NCBI GenBank assembly: GCA_036927565.1
Contig: JAYESD010000003.1
Coordinates: 187,259,499 to 187,323,498 of the forward strand
DNA length: 64,000 bases
From: Tuctoria greenei
Lineage: Eukaryota; Streptophyta; Magnoliopsida; Poales; Poaceae
Direction of reading: 5' to 3'
In this document: positions 53,908 to 64,000 of the stretch, piece after piece
Numbering within the stretch: the stretch's first letter is position 1
Layout of the letters: the number at the start of each line of letters is the position of its first letter
Position numbers and translations under genes: made by a program
Notes under the pieces: model-generated
Databases searched by the model: none
Seen by the model: the letters and a program-made list of their open reading frames with translations, nothing else
Told to the model about the DNA's origin: nothing

Positions 53908-54677
53908 CAAATGAGGATGGTGGTGTAAAATAAAGGGTACCTAAAGGGTAAAATGAAAAAAAAAGTTGGTGAAATTGTATGGAGAGCTTTGATGTCTCTC
54001 TGCCTGTATTATTCATATACTCGTTTGTGATTATATAGATCGAATATTACAACACTGTTTATATCTGACATTAATGTAAATCCCTTTCCGTTGTTTGTAG
54101 AGTTATTATTGATTAGCTCATCGGCCAGTCTCTAGTTAATTTGTGAGCAGCAATGATAGATGTTACTCTGTTTGAGTGCTGCTTACGGGGATTGGTGAAT
54201 GGTCATTATAGGACCGGAGTCCCGACAAACAGGATCATATTGGGTGGTGCCGTGCGCTGCAACACAAGATTACACAATACACAAAAACTCAAAACATTAC
54301 AATAAAAACTCATTTATTTATATTACATCAAAGTATTTATTTGAAAGCAAGTCTATAATATCAGCGGAAGTTTGATATATCTTACAACTCGACGAGTCTA
54401 AGCTATGCAAAAGTGATGGTATCTAGCCGACTGATACACCACACTAACAACACAAAAAGATATCACAGCAACGTGCAGAGCTCCCATTAGGATAGGGTGA
54501 AACCTGGGATGGCCCGATCTTCACGGTATTAGGTACAACAACAACAAGTTGCTAGGTAGTTTGGACAGCACAAACTAACACACTACTACACAAGCCAATC
54601 AGTTCGGACAATCCGGATCCACCTTCAGAGTAGTAGCAATGAACAAAGGATAACTGGCTAAAAAGCAACCAATATAA
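53908..54677. other. CP12 3' flank and edge of a decayed gypsy LTR
   Basis: There is no gene. From about 54230 the sequence is probably the 3' non-coding or LTR part of the minus-strand gypsy at 55640-58818; no LTR end was fixed. Confidence 0.45.
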
Positions 54678-54895
54678 CTAGCTCTATACCTACCAGGGTC
54701 GGATGCGACCAAGTGATGAGGAGTGAGGCACCAAAATCTTTGGAGACTTTGACTCGAGCTCCGAACGATCACAGAACCACAATCCAAGATTGCTTTATAC
54801 CTACCAAGATTGGTTGTGATCAAGCAATGGGGAGAGAGACATCGAAACCTTGAGGACTTCAACTCGATGTTCGAACAACTATAGAACCACAAATC
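54678..54895. repeat. Two diverged tandem copies of about 110 bp
   Basis: CTCTATACCTACCAGGGTCG near 54682 and CTTTATACCTACCAAGATTG near 54792 each begin a copy. Both continue with GACC/TCAAG, AATGGGGAG-like text, ACTTTGACTCGAG or ACTTCAACTCGAT, and AGAACCACAA. Confidence 0.75.
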
Positions 54896-55639
54896 AGAAA
54901 CTAATCTACACAAATGGCCCAGAATCCTAGAGCACAAATTAGGGGGCCCAAAGAGATCACTTCATATGTCCATTAAGAACAAGAAAGAACAAAGGTGTTC
55001 AAGACACTCAGAAATAATCTTATTTACCAAATCATCAGTGTTTTTTAGAAGCACAAATGTAATATTTATACTAGAAATAATCCTCCTAGATAGGTCTGAA
55101 CTGAAGTCACCACATGTTGAATTTCAAAGACAGCTGGTGAAGAATTCACAAAGTGGACTTCAGTCCTCGCGCGTCTCTTTGTATTCTGTGCAGTCAGCAG
55201 TAAAATAACCATAACTCCTGTTTGGGAACTCTAAATGAAGTACTGTTTGTTGCATTAGAAAGTCGACTTGATAAGCTTTGACAACATGTGAATTATGCAC
55301 CCTGAAATGTGACATGTTGGTACAAGATTGCACATGAAGTTGAAGTTCCTACAACATACCCCTTCCCAGTTTGGATAGCCCAAACTATCGTGCCACTACA
55401 TAAGCCGAATAGTTTGGACAGTGCGAACTGACTAAGTGCCTTTTGTGCTAGCCAATGGTGTCACCTAACGTGTAAACCGGAGTAATTGTAGATTACATGA
55501 CTTATGTAATATATAATTCACATCAATATTACAAATGATGTATAAAGGAAAGCATTCACCACTTGTTCGAGTTTCTTAGCATGAGCGCGTGTAACCGGTT
55601 CTTCATTGGTTTGTTAACGTGTGTCTGTTGCTAGTATAT
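54896..55639. other. Non-coding 3' region of the minus-strand gypsy
   Basis: No gene is seen; AT-rich, probably LTR or 3' UTR. Confidence 0.45.
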
Positions 55640-58600
55640 CCACATATACTCCCTCTCCTAAAAAGGAGTCATCCTCGACTCTTTTTGAAAGGTTCATCGG
55701 TTTGAGGATGCAAATTGGACTTGCGTTGCTCATAAAATCATTCCTTACGTAAGTGCATCCAAACCAAGTCTCCTATTTCAAATTCCACTTTCTTGTGACC
55801 CTTGTTGTCACGCTTCACATTGATCTTTGTCATTTTTTTATGTTTGTCCGTACTTGATGATTAAATTTCTTGACAAATTCAGCATGCTTGCTTGCATTAA
55901 AGTTCTCATATTCCTGCAAAGGCAAAGGTAGAAGATTGATGTAAGCAGTGGGTTTGAAGCCATACACTCCCTCGAATGGACAAAAATTTGTTGTTGAGTG
56001 TACAATCCAATTATATGCAGATTTCACGTGTGGAAAACTTTCTTCGTTTCAAGTTCTTCTTTAGAACAACTTGGAGTAATGTTGATAATGTGCGATTCAC
56101 CACTTTTGTTTGCTAATATGTTTGTGGATGAAATATTATGAAAAATAGCAGCTGTGTCCCAAGTTTTCTCCATAGGATCTTCCAAAAGTAGCTCAATATT
56201 TGATGTCATGATCTGAAACAATAGTCCGTAGCACACCATGAAGTCATACAATTTCTCTGAAAAACAATTCAGCAACATGTGATGCATCATCGCTATCATG
56301 ATATGGAATAAAATGAGTCATTTTACTGAACCGATCTACTACAATAAAAATTGAATATCTCTCCCTCTTTGTTCGAGGTAGACCAAGAACAAAATCATAG
56401 AAATGTCTTCCTATGGAACACTAGGAATAGATAGAGGAGTATATAGACCATGAGAGTTCAAGCATGACTCAGTTTGTTGCAGGTGACACAATGAAGAACG
56501 TGTATCTGCACATCTCTTCTTATCTTGGACTAAAGAAATGATCGAGCAACACTTGCTCTATTTTTTTGGCACCAAAGTGACCCATAATCCTTCAGCATGA
56601 GCTTCCTGCACAAGAATTAGAAGAAGAGAGTAACCTGGAATGCAAAGTTTGTTAGCTCGAAACAAAAATCCATTATGAATATGAAATTTTTCCATCTCTT
56701 TTCATTACAACATTTGGAAAATCGTTTAAAAAAATATGAATCAGTGGTATACAAATCTTGGACACCTTCTAAACCAAGAACTTCTGCATCAAGTTGAGAC
56801 AACAAAACATGACATCTTGGTAAAGCATCTGCAACAACATTGTCCATCCCTTTCTTGTACTTTACAATGTATGGAAATGTCTCAAGAAATTCACCCCCTT
56901 TAGCATGTATTTTGTTCAGTTCTAATTGACCCTTAAGTTGTTTCAAAGATTCTTTAGCCAAAATATAGTGTTGTCAAGTTTTCAAACACCTCACAAGAGT
57001 ATATAATTCTTTATCATAAATTGAATAATTGAGAATTGGACCAGCTTTTCACTATAGTATGCAATGGGCCTTTCTTCTTGCATTAGCACGCCTCCAACTC
57101 GTACTCCACTTGCATCACATTCAATATAAAAAATCTTACCAAAGTTTGGAACAACAAGGAGTGAGGTTGTTGTTAACTTCCTTTTCAGCTCTTCAAATGC
57201 TTTTGTTGGAGTTTGTCCCTAATTGAAGAGTACATGCTTCTTTATCAACCTGTTGATTGAGGCAGCAATGATATGGAAATCTTTCACAAAACATCGATAG
57301 AAGTTGGCAAGTCCAAAAAAGCTTCGTACTTGGCTGACATTTTGTGGAGGCATTCACTCATGAATAGCTCGAATCTTTTCTTCATCAACCTTCATGCCTT
57401 GAGCTGGAACAACAAAGCCAAGAAAGACTACCTTATCGGTGCAAAAGACATTGGAAAGGTTAGCATACAAGCATTCCTTTCTCAAAATAGCAATCGCCCA
57501 TTTTATATGTTCAACATGTTCATCAAGAGACTTACTGTAAATTAAGATATCATCGTAGTACACCACAACAAACATTCCAATGAAGGTCCAAAGAAAATGA
57601 TTCATCAATCTCCTAAGTACTAGGAGCATTTGTCAATCCAAAAGGCATCACAAACCATTCATATAAATCAAACTTTGTTTGAAAGCTGTTTCCCACTCAT
57701 TATCCTCTCTCATTCGGATTTGGTGATAGCCACTTCTTAAATCAATTTTTGTAAATATGACAACACCAATAAGATCATCAAGTGTGTCATCATGCCTAGG
57801 TATAGGATACCTATACCTTTTGTGATAGTATTTATAGCTCGACAATCAACACATTCTCCATGAGCCATGTTTTTTTGGAACTAAAATAACGGGGTGGTAG
57901 ATTTTCCTTTACATGCACTTTATCGAGAGCTCTTGTACTTGGTGTTGAATTTCTCTTGTTTCCTCCGGATTAGTGCGGTATGGTGCACGGTTTGGAAGTG
58001 AAGCACCAGGAACAAGGTCAATTTGATACCCAATTTCTCTCTTTGGTGGCAGCCTTGGTGGTATTTCTTTAGGAAACACATCTACATATTCCTACAATAC
58101 ATAAAAAAATAGCACTTGGCAAGGTAGGGGATACATCATTAATTGTAAGAAAATTGTCCTTGTACAAAGAACATGGCATTGGGTTCACTCAATTCTTTTA
58201 TATCCCTTTTTGTAGCTATCATCACTAAACACTCTTTTCTCTTTCGCTCGGTTCTTTGCGGCTGTGAGGTTTTATTTTGTTGTAGAGACACTCCCTCACT
58301 ATTTTTATGAGTCACTCGCAAGTGGTTCTTACTGTCTTGTTGTTTCCTTTTCAGATCACCCTTCACAATTTCCTTTGGTGCCAACTAAAGTAAAGTGAGA
58401 CGCTCTCCATTGTACATGAAGATAAGCTTGTTAAGATGACCATAATCTGAACATCACGATCATATAGCCATGGTCTTCCTAACAATAGCTGACATGCATG
58501 CATAGGGATGACATCACATTCCACTTGGTCTTTATACATCTCATTAGAGAAAGGAACAATCACTGTGTTGGTTACTCGTAGTTTTCCACAATCATTAAGA

Positions 58601-58818
58601 CATTGCATGTTGTATGGGTTAGCATGATGCTGCTGTTTGAACCCCATTTTCTCCACCAATTCTTGACTTGCAATTATTGCAGCTGCCATTATCAACAATA
58701 TTTCTGCATAGTTTGTATTTAGTTATGCCTGTCGTGTGGAAAAGATTATGTCGCCGTCCATTATCTTTTTTATAGCAATAACACTAAGCACTCGACGAGA
58801 ATGAAGCAATTATCATCA
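55640..58818 (-). pseudogene. Decayed gypsy pol: PR, RT, RNase H, integrase
   Basis: Pieces of pol lie in order on the minus strand, in several frames. Protease is at about 58740-58400 (IVDNGSCNN, SQELVEKMGF, LLLGRPWLYDRDV). RT has FTKIDLRSGYHQIRMRED at about 57760 and the catalytic YYDDILIYSKS at about 57560. The RNase H tail is KYKKGMDNVVADALPRCHVL at about 56870-56800. Integrase has TTNFCPFEGVYGFKPTAYIN at about 55990. The pol end, about 55690-55640, has VEDDSF-type text. Stops and frameshifts abound. Integrase lacks a chromodomain in what can be read. It was cut at 58818 by Tekay#2; CATCA (58814-58818) is the likely target site. Confidence 0.85.
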
Positions 58819-58964
58819 TTTAACACCCTCATTTTCATGCATCATGCCCTACATACACTCATATACATGTTTAACATTAACCCACAAAAAGAGGAACGAG
58901 TTTAAATTTGATTCGAGCATTTAAAATTGATTTGGAGAAAAACCGCACTTAAAACGCAGGAAAG

Positions 58965-59240
58965 TGCGGACTAGTCCGATTTTGCTGCGGACTAGTCTGA
59001 TTTTTGGCACTGGAAACTTTTGGACTTGTCCGATTTTATGCGGACTAGTCCGATATTCCATGAATCCTTGAAAATTTGCTAAGTCCTTGGACTTTTCCGG
59101 ACTAGTCTGGTGTTACAGTGGACTTGTCCGTTTTTCTCTCTGTTCAAAGTCGGACTTGTCCGACTTTTGGCCAGACTTGTCTAATTTTCTCTCTGGACAA
59201 ATTCGGACTAGTCCGATCCTTTCCGGACTTGTCCGATATT
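58965..59240. repeat. Palindrome array in Tekay#2 U3
   Basis: CGGACTAGTCCG and CGGACTTGTCCG with imperfect copies, about ten in 275 bases. It lies about 160 bases upstream of the TATA box and is the inverted counterpart of 11077-11403. Confidence 0.9.
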
Positions 59241-59403
59241 TCATGACTCCGAGTTGATCTTTTGTTTTACGACTTGTTTCTTGGGTTTCACGTCAAGTGG
59301 GCCTAGGGACGTCGTGCCTAACTCTTTTAGAGCCCATGTGAGACTCTAAACCGGCCTCTACTCATCTCAAACTCGAAATCCATCTAACCCTAGCCTCCAC
59401 CTC

Positions 59404-59411
59404 TATATAAA
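59404..59411 (+). promoter_or_regulatory. TATA box of Tekay#2 LTR
   Basis: TATATAAA, conserved in inverted form at 10902-10909 of the other Tekay LTR. Confidence 0.7.
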
Positions 59412-61535
59412 CAACCCCACCCCTTCGATTGACATCTATTTGCCACTTTTCCACCCACCCAAACCCTAGTTCGTGGGGAGCCACCATCAAGGAGGGAGGA
59501 GAAGATCCCAAGCAAGAAGAAGAAGAGGAGGAAACGAAAGAGGATCAAGATCTCCACCAAGTTTCGTCCTTCACCACCAATTTATCTCCAAGTTCATCAC
59601 CAACCCTAGATCATCAAGATCCAAGTGTTACCTCTAAGTTTCTTGATTCATTGGAGTCCTAAACACCTAGTATACCTTCTATCCTCTTTTCCTTATGAGA
59701 ATTCAACCCCTAATCTCCAAATTCACGTCGATCTAGAAAACCCTAATCTGCTAATCTCGCAGAGTGCGGACTTGTTCGGTCCCTAGCGGACTAGTCCGAT
59801 CTTTCTGGTTAAATTGTGTTGAATTAATTCTAAAATTTGATCTAATCGAATCCAAACCTGTATAAACTTGTTAAAAGTTATTAGAACTAGTTAGTGATCA
59901 TTAAAAGCAATCTAGTAACATGTTCTACATTGCATTTGCATAAATCATGCATGTCATGTCATATTGAGTAATATTTGTGCACTTTTTGATTGTGTTTCTT
60001 GTCTTGTATGTTTGAAGGCTTTGATCCTAATCAACAGCAAGAGCAAGACAAGTGTCCTTGAAGCATATTGATCCTGTTTTGAAATAAATGTTTTTTTTGC
60101 AAAATTGCATGCTTGTGTCAATTTGATGGGAATCCTATGGTAGGAAGTTTACTAGCGTTGTTTGAACACCCTTGTCACCTGGAGTATATGGTAGAGAGTC
60201 AGGAAAGGGTTTTTACCTTTTGCTTCGCTTAACCAACTGGGATGGAAAACAACTATACCACTCAATTTAACTATGCATGGATGAGAATATGGTTATCCTG
60301 AACTGGTCGATACGGTATGGTAATGGGTGATCTAAGCAAGCCTGGTATGTGGATGGGTTGGATGTTATGGTGGTTTGCTTGCTTTAGATCTAAGGACCGG
60401 TTCATGCGAGAATAAGCCAGGACTACAGTGCCACCACGAGGCCAAGTATGGGTGCGGCGTAGCTGATTAATTATGGCTTTGCTAGTACTGTTTGTACCAT
60501 TGTGGATGCTCGGGGAAGGGGTAGTCGGATTGGGTTTGTTGATGATTGGTGGGACTACCCTGGGATCCGAATGGCTCAAGAGGGGGCCCTTGGTTGAAGA
60601 TGTGCTCTGTAGGAGACATCGCCACCGGTGAAACCTCAGTGGGGTCTAAATAGGCTAGTAATCCCTTTGTAAAGGCTATTTTGTGATCTCTTAGCTATAC
60701 ACCAAAGGAAGTGTAATTGGCATAAGGGAGGTTCTTTAGTCGCCGACGGATGATGAAATCACAAACACGTGGGTAAAGAGGTGCAAACTCTGCAGAGTTA
60801 AATAAAACTATCATGATAGTCGTGCTCCCGGTTATGAGAACTTGGACAACTTCCATGATTAGAGGGTACTCGGTATTGGAATGGTATTTGGGATGGTTAT
60901 GGTTGGTATTATGGTTATGGATTTATTTCTGGTATTGAATATGGTTATTGGCAATGGTGAAATCTGGAATTATTGATGATGTTAGTGAATTCAGATTGGT
61001 ATTATGGTATTACTTATGATTATGATAGGTTTACTTCACATACATATAATATATTGCTTTTCAAATGTTTTTAATGTACTTTCAGCACTTTGCCATTATT
61101 ATTGTCATCATTTGAATCAGCCACATGCCATACTTTCCACACTTGCTGAGTACGACATGTACTCACTCTTGCAATCCCCCCCCCAATAGTTGCACGTCAG
61201 GATTGGGAGTTTAATGACGATAATGCGGAGTTCTAGGTCATGTCTACCGTCAGCTTTGCCTGTGGTGTTATTGGAGCTACGCTATCCCTTATGCTTAGTT
61301 TGCTTAGTTGATTAATTAGTTTATTTCCGCTGCATTAGTTGAACTTGTCATTAATATTCATTAGAGCTTGTATTCGAGGATAATATGGTTTGTGTAATAA
61401 AATTTGGTTAATAAATCTTGTTCTGTGGTAATTATCTGTATATCGTTTGTGATTGCACTCGTGTATGTGTGATGAACATCCTGGGCACACATATGCGTTA
61501 GCTTGGTTCATTTTTCAGAACCGGGCGTCACAGAT

Positions 61536-61547
61536 TGGTATCAGAGC
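61536..61547 (+). other. Tekay#2 primer-binding site
   Basis: TGGTATCAGAGC, the iMet-tRNA PBS, three bases after the LTR end. Confidence 0.92.
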
Positions 61548-61802
61548 CACAGGTTGACCGTAGGATGCAGCCTAGATAGAATGGACACTTTAGAGCACAT
61601 AGGAGCACTCAGGAATCGGTATATTTTGGTTGGTGTGCTGTTTGCTATATATATTGTTTGCTTGTGTGCTTAATAGAGGATTTTGGGATGCCTTAGCATT
61701 GCCATGTCCACCTAGGCTAGTGTAGCTAGCTGTTTAGTTTCATATCCCTTGATGCATATAGTTGGGGATGTTCTCTAATTCTTACCTACTGCTTTTCTTC
61801 AG

Positions 61803-64000
61803 ATGGTGAGAACTCGCAACCAGAGGGATGGCAATGATGAGGAGGAGAACCATGAAGTACCTCAGAACAACAATGGGCAAGGACCTGCTCAAGGAGCTAT
61901 CAACATTGAGCAGCTATTGGCTATGCAAAACCAGCTCATGCAGACCATGATACAAACTATGGGACAGCTGCAAGCTGGCAATATCAACAATCAGCCCCAC
62001 ATGCCCCCACCGCCACCCCCGCCCCCTCATAACCAATTGGAAGATTTTATGAGGACTATGCCGCCGACCTTTGCTCAAGCTGCCGAGCCTATGGATGCGG
62101 ATGATTGGCTCAACTCCGTGGAGAAGAAGTTAGCTATTGTCCAATGCAATGACCGGGAGAAGGTCTTGTTTGCTTCTCATCAACTAGTTGGAGCAGCTGC
62201 GGATTGGTGGGATTCTTTATGCAATGCTCATGAGAACCAAGAGAGAATTACTTGGGCCGAATTCAAGGATAATTTCCGTTCTCATTATGTGCCGGAGGGT
62301 GTTATGATCTTGAAGAGGCAAGAATTTGAGAACTTAAGGCAAGGGAGATCAAGCGTGAGTGAATATCTCAATAAGTTCACTCAACTCTCAAGATATGCGC
62401 CTGAGGATGTTAGTCGGGACAGCCGAAAGCAATACTTGTTCATGAGAGGCCTCAACAATGAAATTCAAGTGCAATTGCTCAATTGCGATTATGCCAATTT
62501 TCAGAAGATTGTTGACAAAGCAATCATGGTTGAAAACAAGATCCGTGAGATGGAGCAAGAAATCAAGAGGAAGGCACCATATCAAGGACAGCAACAAGGA
62601 AGTAATGTGCACCCTCGCCTTGCACCACCCAATGCGCCCTATTACAGCTCCTCTATTCCTGCTCAGCGTCCTGGTTATGCACCGCGCCCAACTCAGTTTG
62701 TGCAGCAGCGCCCTGTCATGCAAGCACCTAGGCTTCCAATGCCTTATGTGCCTCGTGCTAATTTTCCTGGTGCTAATGTTCAAAACCAAGCTCGTACCAA
62801 TAATTTTGGTGGAGTTAATAAATGCTATACTTGTGGAGAAGCTGGACACTTTGCGCATCAATGTCCTAAGTCAGGCCTTGGTCAAGGAAGCAATGCACCG
62901 AGGCAAAACCCAAGAGCCAATGGAGGACAACCACAAGGGAACCGCGGACAACAGAATTTTGCTCGTGGCTACGTGAACCATGTCTCAACGGAAGATACTC
63001 AACAAGCGGATGACGTGGTCATTGGTATGTTTCTCGCCAACTCCAACCCCGTGACTATGTTATTTGATTCTGGAGCATCGCATTCATTCATTGCATCGAA
63101 GTACGTTGCCAAGTATAGTTTTCCTATCTCTCATATGAAGTTTACTCTATTGGTTAAGTCTCCTGGAGGAGAGATGAGGACAAATATAGTATGTCCAAAA
63201 GTAAGCCTTAGAATAAGGGGGATAGACTTCTCCGCCAACCTCATTGTTTTGAATTCTCAAGGATTGAACATTATACTTGGTTTGGACTGGTTCAGGAAGC
63301 ACAATGGAGTTATTGAGTGTGCCAAGAAGACAGTGAAGTTGACCAACGAAGAAGGGATCACCGTAGAATTTGAAGCATCTCAAACCGCACCGAAGCAATT
63401 GGAGTTGAATCATATGGACAGTGCCGCAATTGAGGAGATTCTGGTGGTGTGTGAATTTTTGGACGTTTTTCCGGACGAGTTGCCAGGTATGCCACCTGAT
63501 CGAGACATTGAGTTTGTTATTGATTTAATATCCGGAACTGCACCTATAGCTAAGAGGCCGTATAAGATGCCTCCTATGGAATTAGTGGAGCTCAAGAAAC
63601 AAATTCAAGAGCAACTAGAGAAGGGTTTTATTCGCCCTAGCTCTTCACCTTGGGGAGCGCCCGTTCTATTTGTGGACAAGAAGGATGGATCCCAAAGGAT
63701 GTGCGTGGATTACCGAGCTCTCAACGAGGTAACAATCAAGAACAAGTACACCTTGCCACGCATAGAAGACTTGTTTGATCAAATGAAGGGTGCTTGTGTC
63801 TTCTCTAAGATTGATTTGCTGTCGGGATATTTTCAAATGAAGATTAGACCATCGGACATACCCAAGACATCTTTTAGGACACGGTATGGATCTTATGAGT
63901 ACACCGTGATGTCTTTTGGATTGACAAATGTGCCTGCCTTGCCTACTTTATGTACCTCATGAATAAGGTCTTCATGGAGTACTTGGATAAGTTCGTTGTG
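61803..64000 (+). CDS. gag-pol: Tekay#2 gag-pol (gag, protease, RT start), frameshifted near the window end
   Basis: The ATG at 61803 starts a 719-residue open frame. Gag has a Gln/Pro-rich N-terminus (PPPPPPPP near residue 75), a gag core (DADDWLNSVEKKLAIVQC, LVGAAADWWDSL, YVPEGVMILKRQEFENLRQG) and a CCHC zinc knuckle CYTCGEAGHFAHQC (about 340-353). Protease has LFDSGASHSFIASKY (about 420) and LGLDWFRKHNGVIEC. RT begins with PVLFVDKKDGSQRMCVDYRA and continues SKIDLLSGYFQMKI. A 5-base insertion (TGCCT repeated, about 63936-63940) then shifts the frame before the catalytic YVDD; the original frame resumes as YFMYLMNKVFMEYLDKFVV. Gag and PR look intact; the copy as a whole is probably dead. Confidence 0.9.

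Larger units (their letters stand above)
58819..61532 (+). repeat. Tekay#2 5' LTR (2714 bp)
   Basis: The start is TTTAACACCCTC; the copy at 10584-11530 has TGTAACACCCTC, so one terminal base has changed. The end is GGGCGTCACA. A palindrome array lies in U3 and TATATAAAC at 59404. Further copies of the palindrome lie at 59760-59800. Confidence 0.88.
58819..64000 (+). mobile_element. Tekay#2: Tekay/Del-type gypsy, 5' half
   Basis: A 2.7-kb 5' LTR, an iMet PBS and a gag-PR-RT frame are in the window; integrase and the 3' LTR are beyond it. The long LTR and the RT/PR text fit the Tekay/Del chromoviruses. It is inserted in the decayed minus-strand gypsy. Confidence 0.88.

Noticed and set aside
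54599..54937. Minus-strand frame of 112 residues
   Set aside because: Made of the two tandem repeat copies; no resemblance to a known protein.
59429..59662. Small Glu-rich frame after the Tekay TATA box
   Set aside because: The inverted copy at 10704-10889 does not keep the same frame; likely LTR leader sequence.

Overview
The window is plant nuclear DNA, most likely from a grass. It is almost entirely nested LTR retrotransposons. It contains Ty3/gypsy elements of the Tat type (archaeal-type second RNase H, antisense accessory gene), chromoviral Tekay/Del-type and Athila-like LTR elements, SIRE/Maximus-type Ty1/copia elements and a CACTA-type MITE. The GC-rich accessory and host coding sequence also points to a grass. 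No bacterial genes, tRNA, rRNA or CRISPR were seen. The only recognisable host gene is a broken copy of CP12, the chloroplast Calvin-cycle regulator, at 53502-53907.

Layout. (1) 1-10583: a young Tat element on the minus strand (Tat#1): gag, protease, RT, RNase H, archaeal RNase H and integrase, with a spliced antisense gene facing them. (2) 10584-11530: part of a minus-strand Tekay LTR that hosts Tat#1. (3) 11531-19567: a minus-strand SIRE-type copia (Copia#1) that hosts the Tekay. (4) 19568-23325 and 35719-about 41480: an old plus-strand Tat element (Tat#2) that hosts Copia#1 and is also split by (5) Copia#2 at 23326-35718, which has a GTTTT target duplication. Copia#2 itself carries an 871-bp solo LTR (29130-30000, duplication CAAAG). 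(6) About 41480-49212: three LTRs and two internal pieces of a non-coding Athila-like element; one LTR carries a 415-bp CACTA-type MITE. (7) 49230-51045: a copia RT/RNase H fragment. (8) 51134-52936: a 1.8-kb gag-only copia element (TR-GAG type). (9) 53374-53907: the CP12 pseudogene with a TATA box. (10) About 55640-58818: a decayed minus-strand gypsy. (11) 58819-64000: a plus-strand Tekay with a complete 5' LTR and gag-PR-RT running off the window.

The least expected signal is a family of short palindromes, CGGACTAGTCCG and its variants CGGACAAGTCCG / CGGACTTGTCCG. They form dense irregular arrays just upstream of the TATA boxes in the LTRs of both the Tekay (gypsy) and the SIRE-type (copia) elements, and recur in the copia linkers and the gag 3' coding region. 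Tat elements carry their own palindromic motif (AGCTCCGG / CCGGAGCT). Other points of note: the Tat antisense gene has an intron in the corresponding place in two diverged copies; a repeat-built linker lies inside the Tat RNase H; and a 70-bp minisatellite stays in phase across the Copia#2 insertion.
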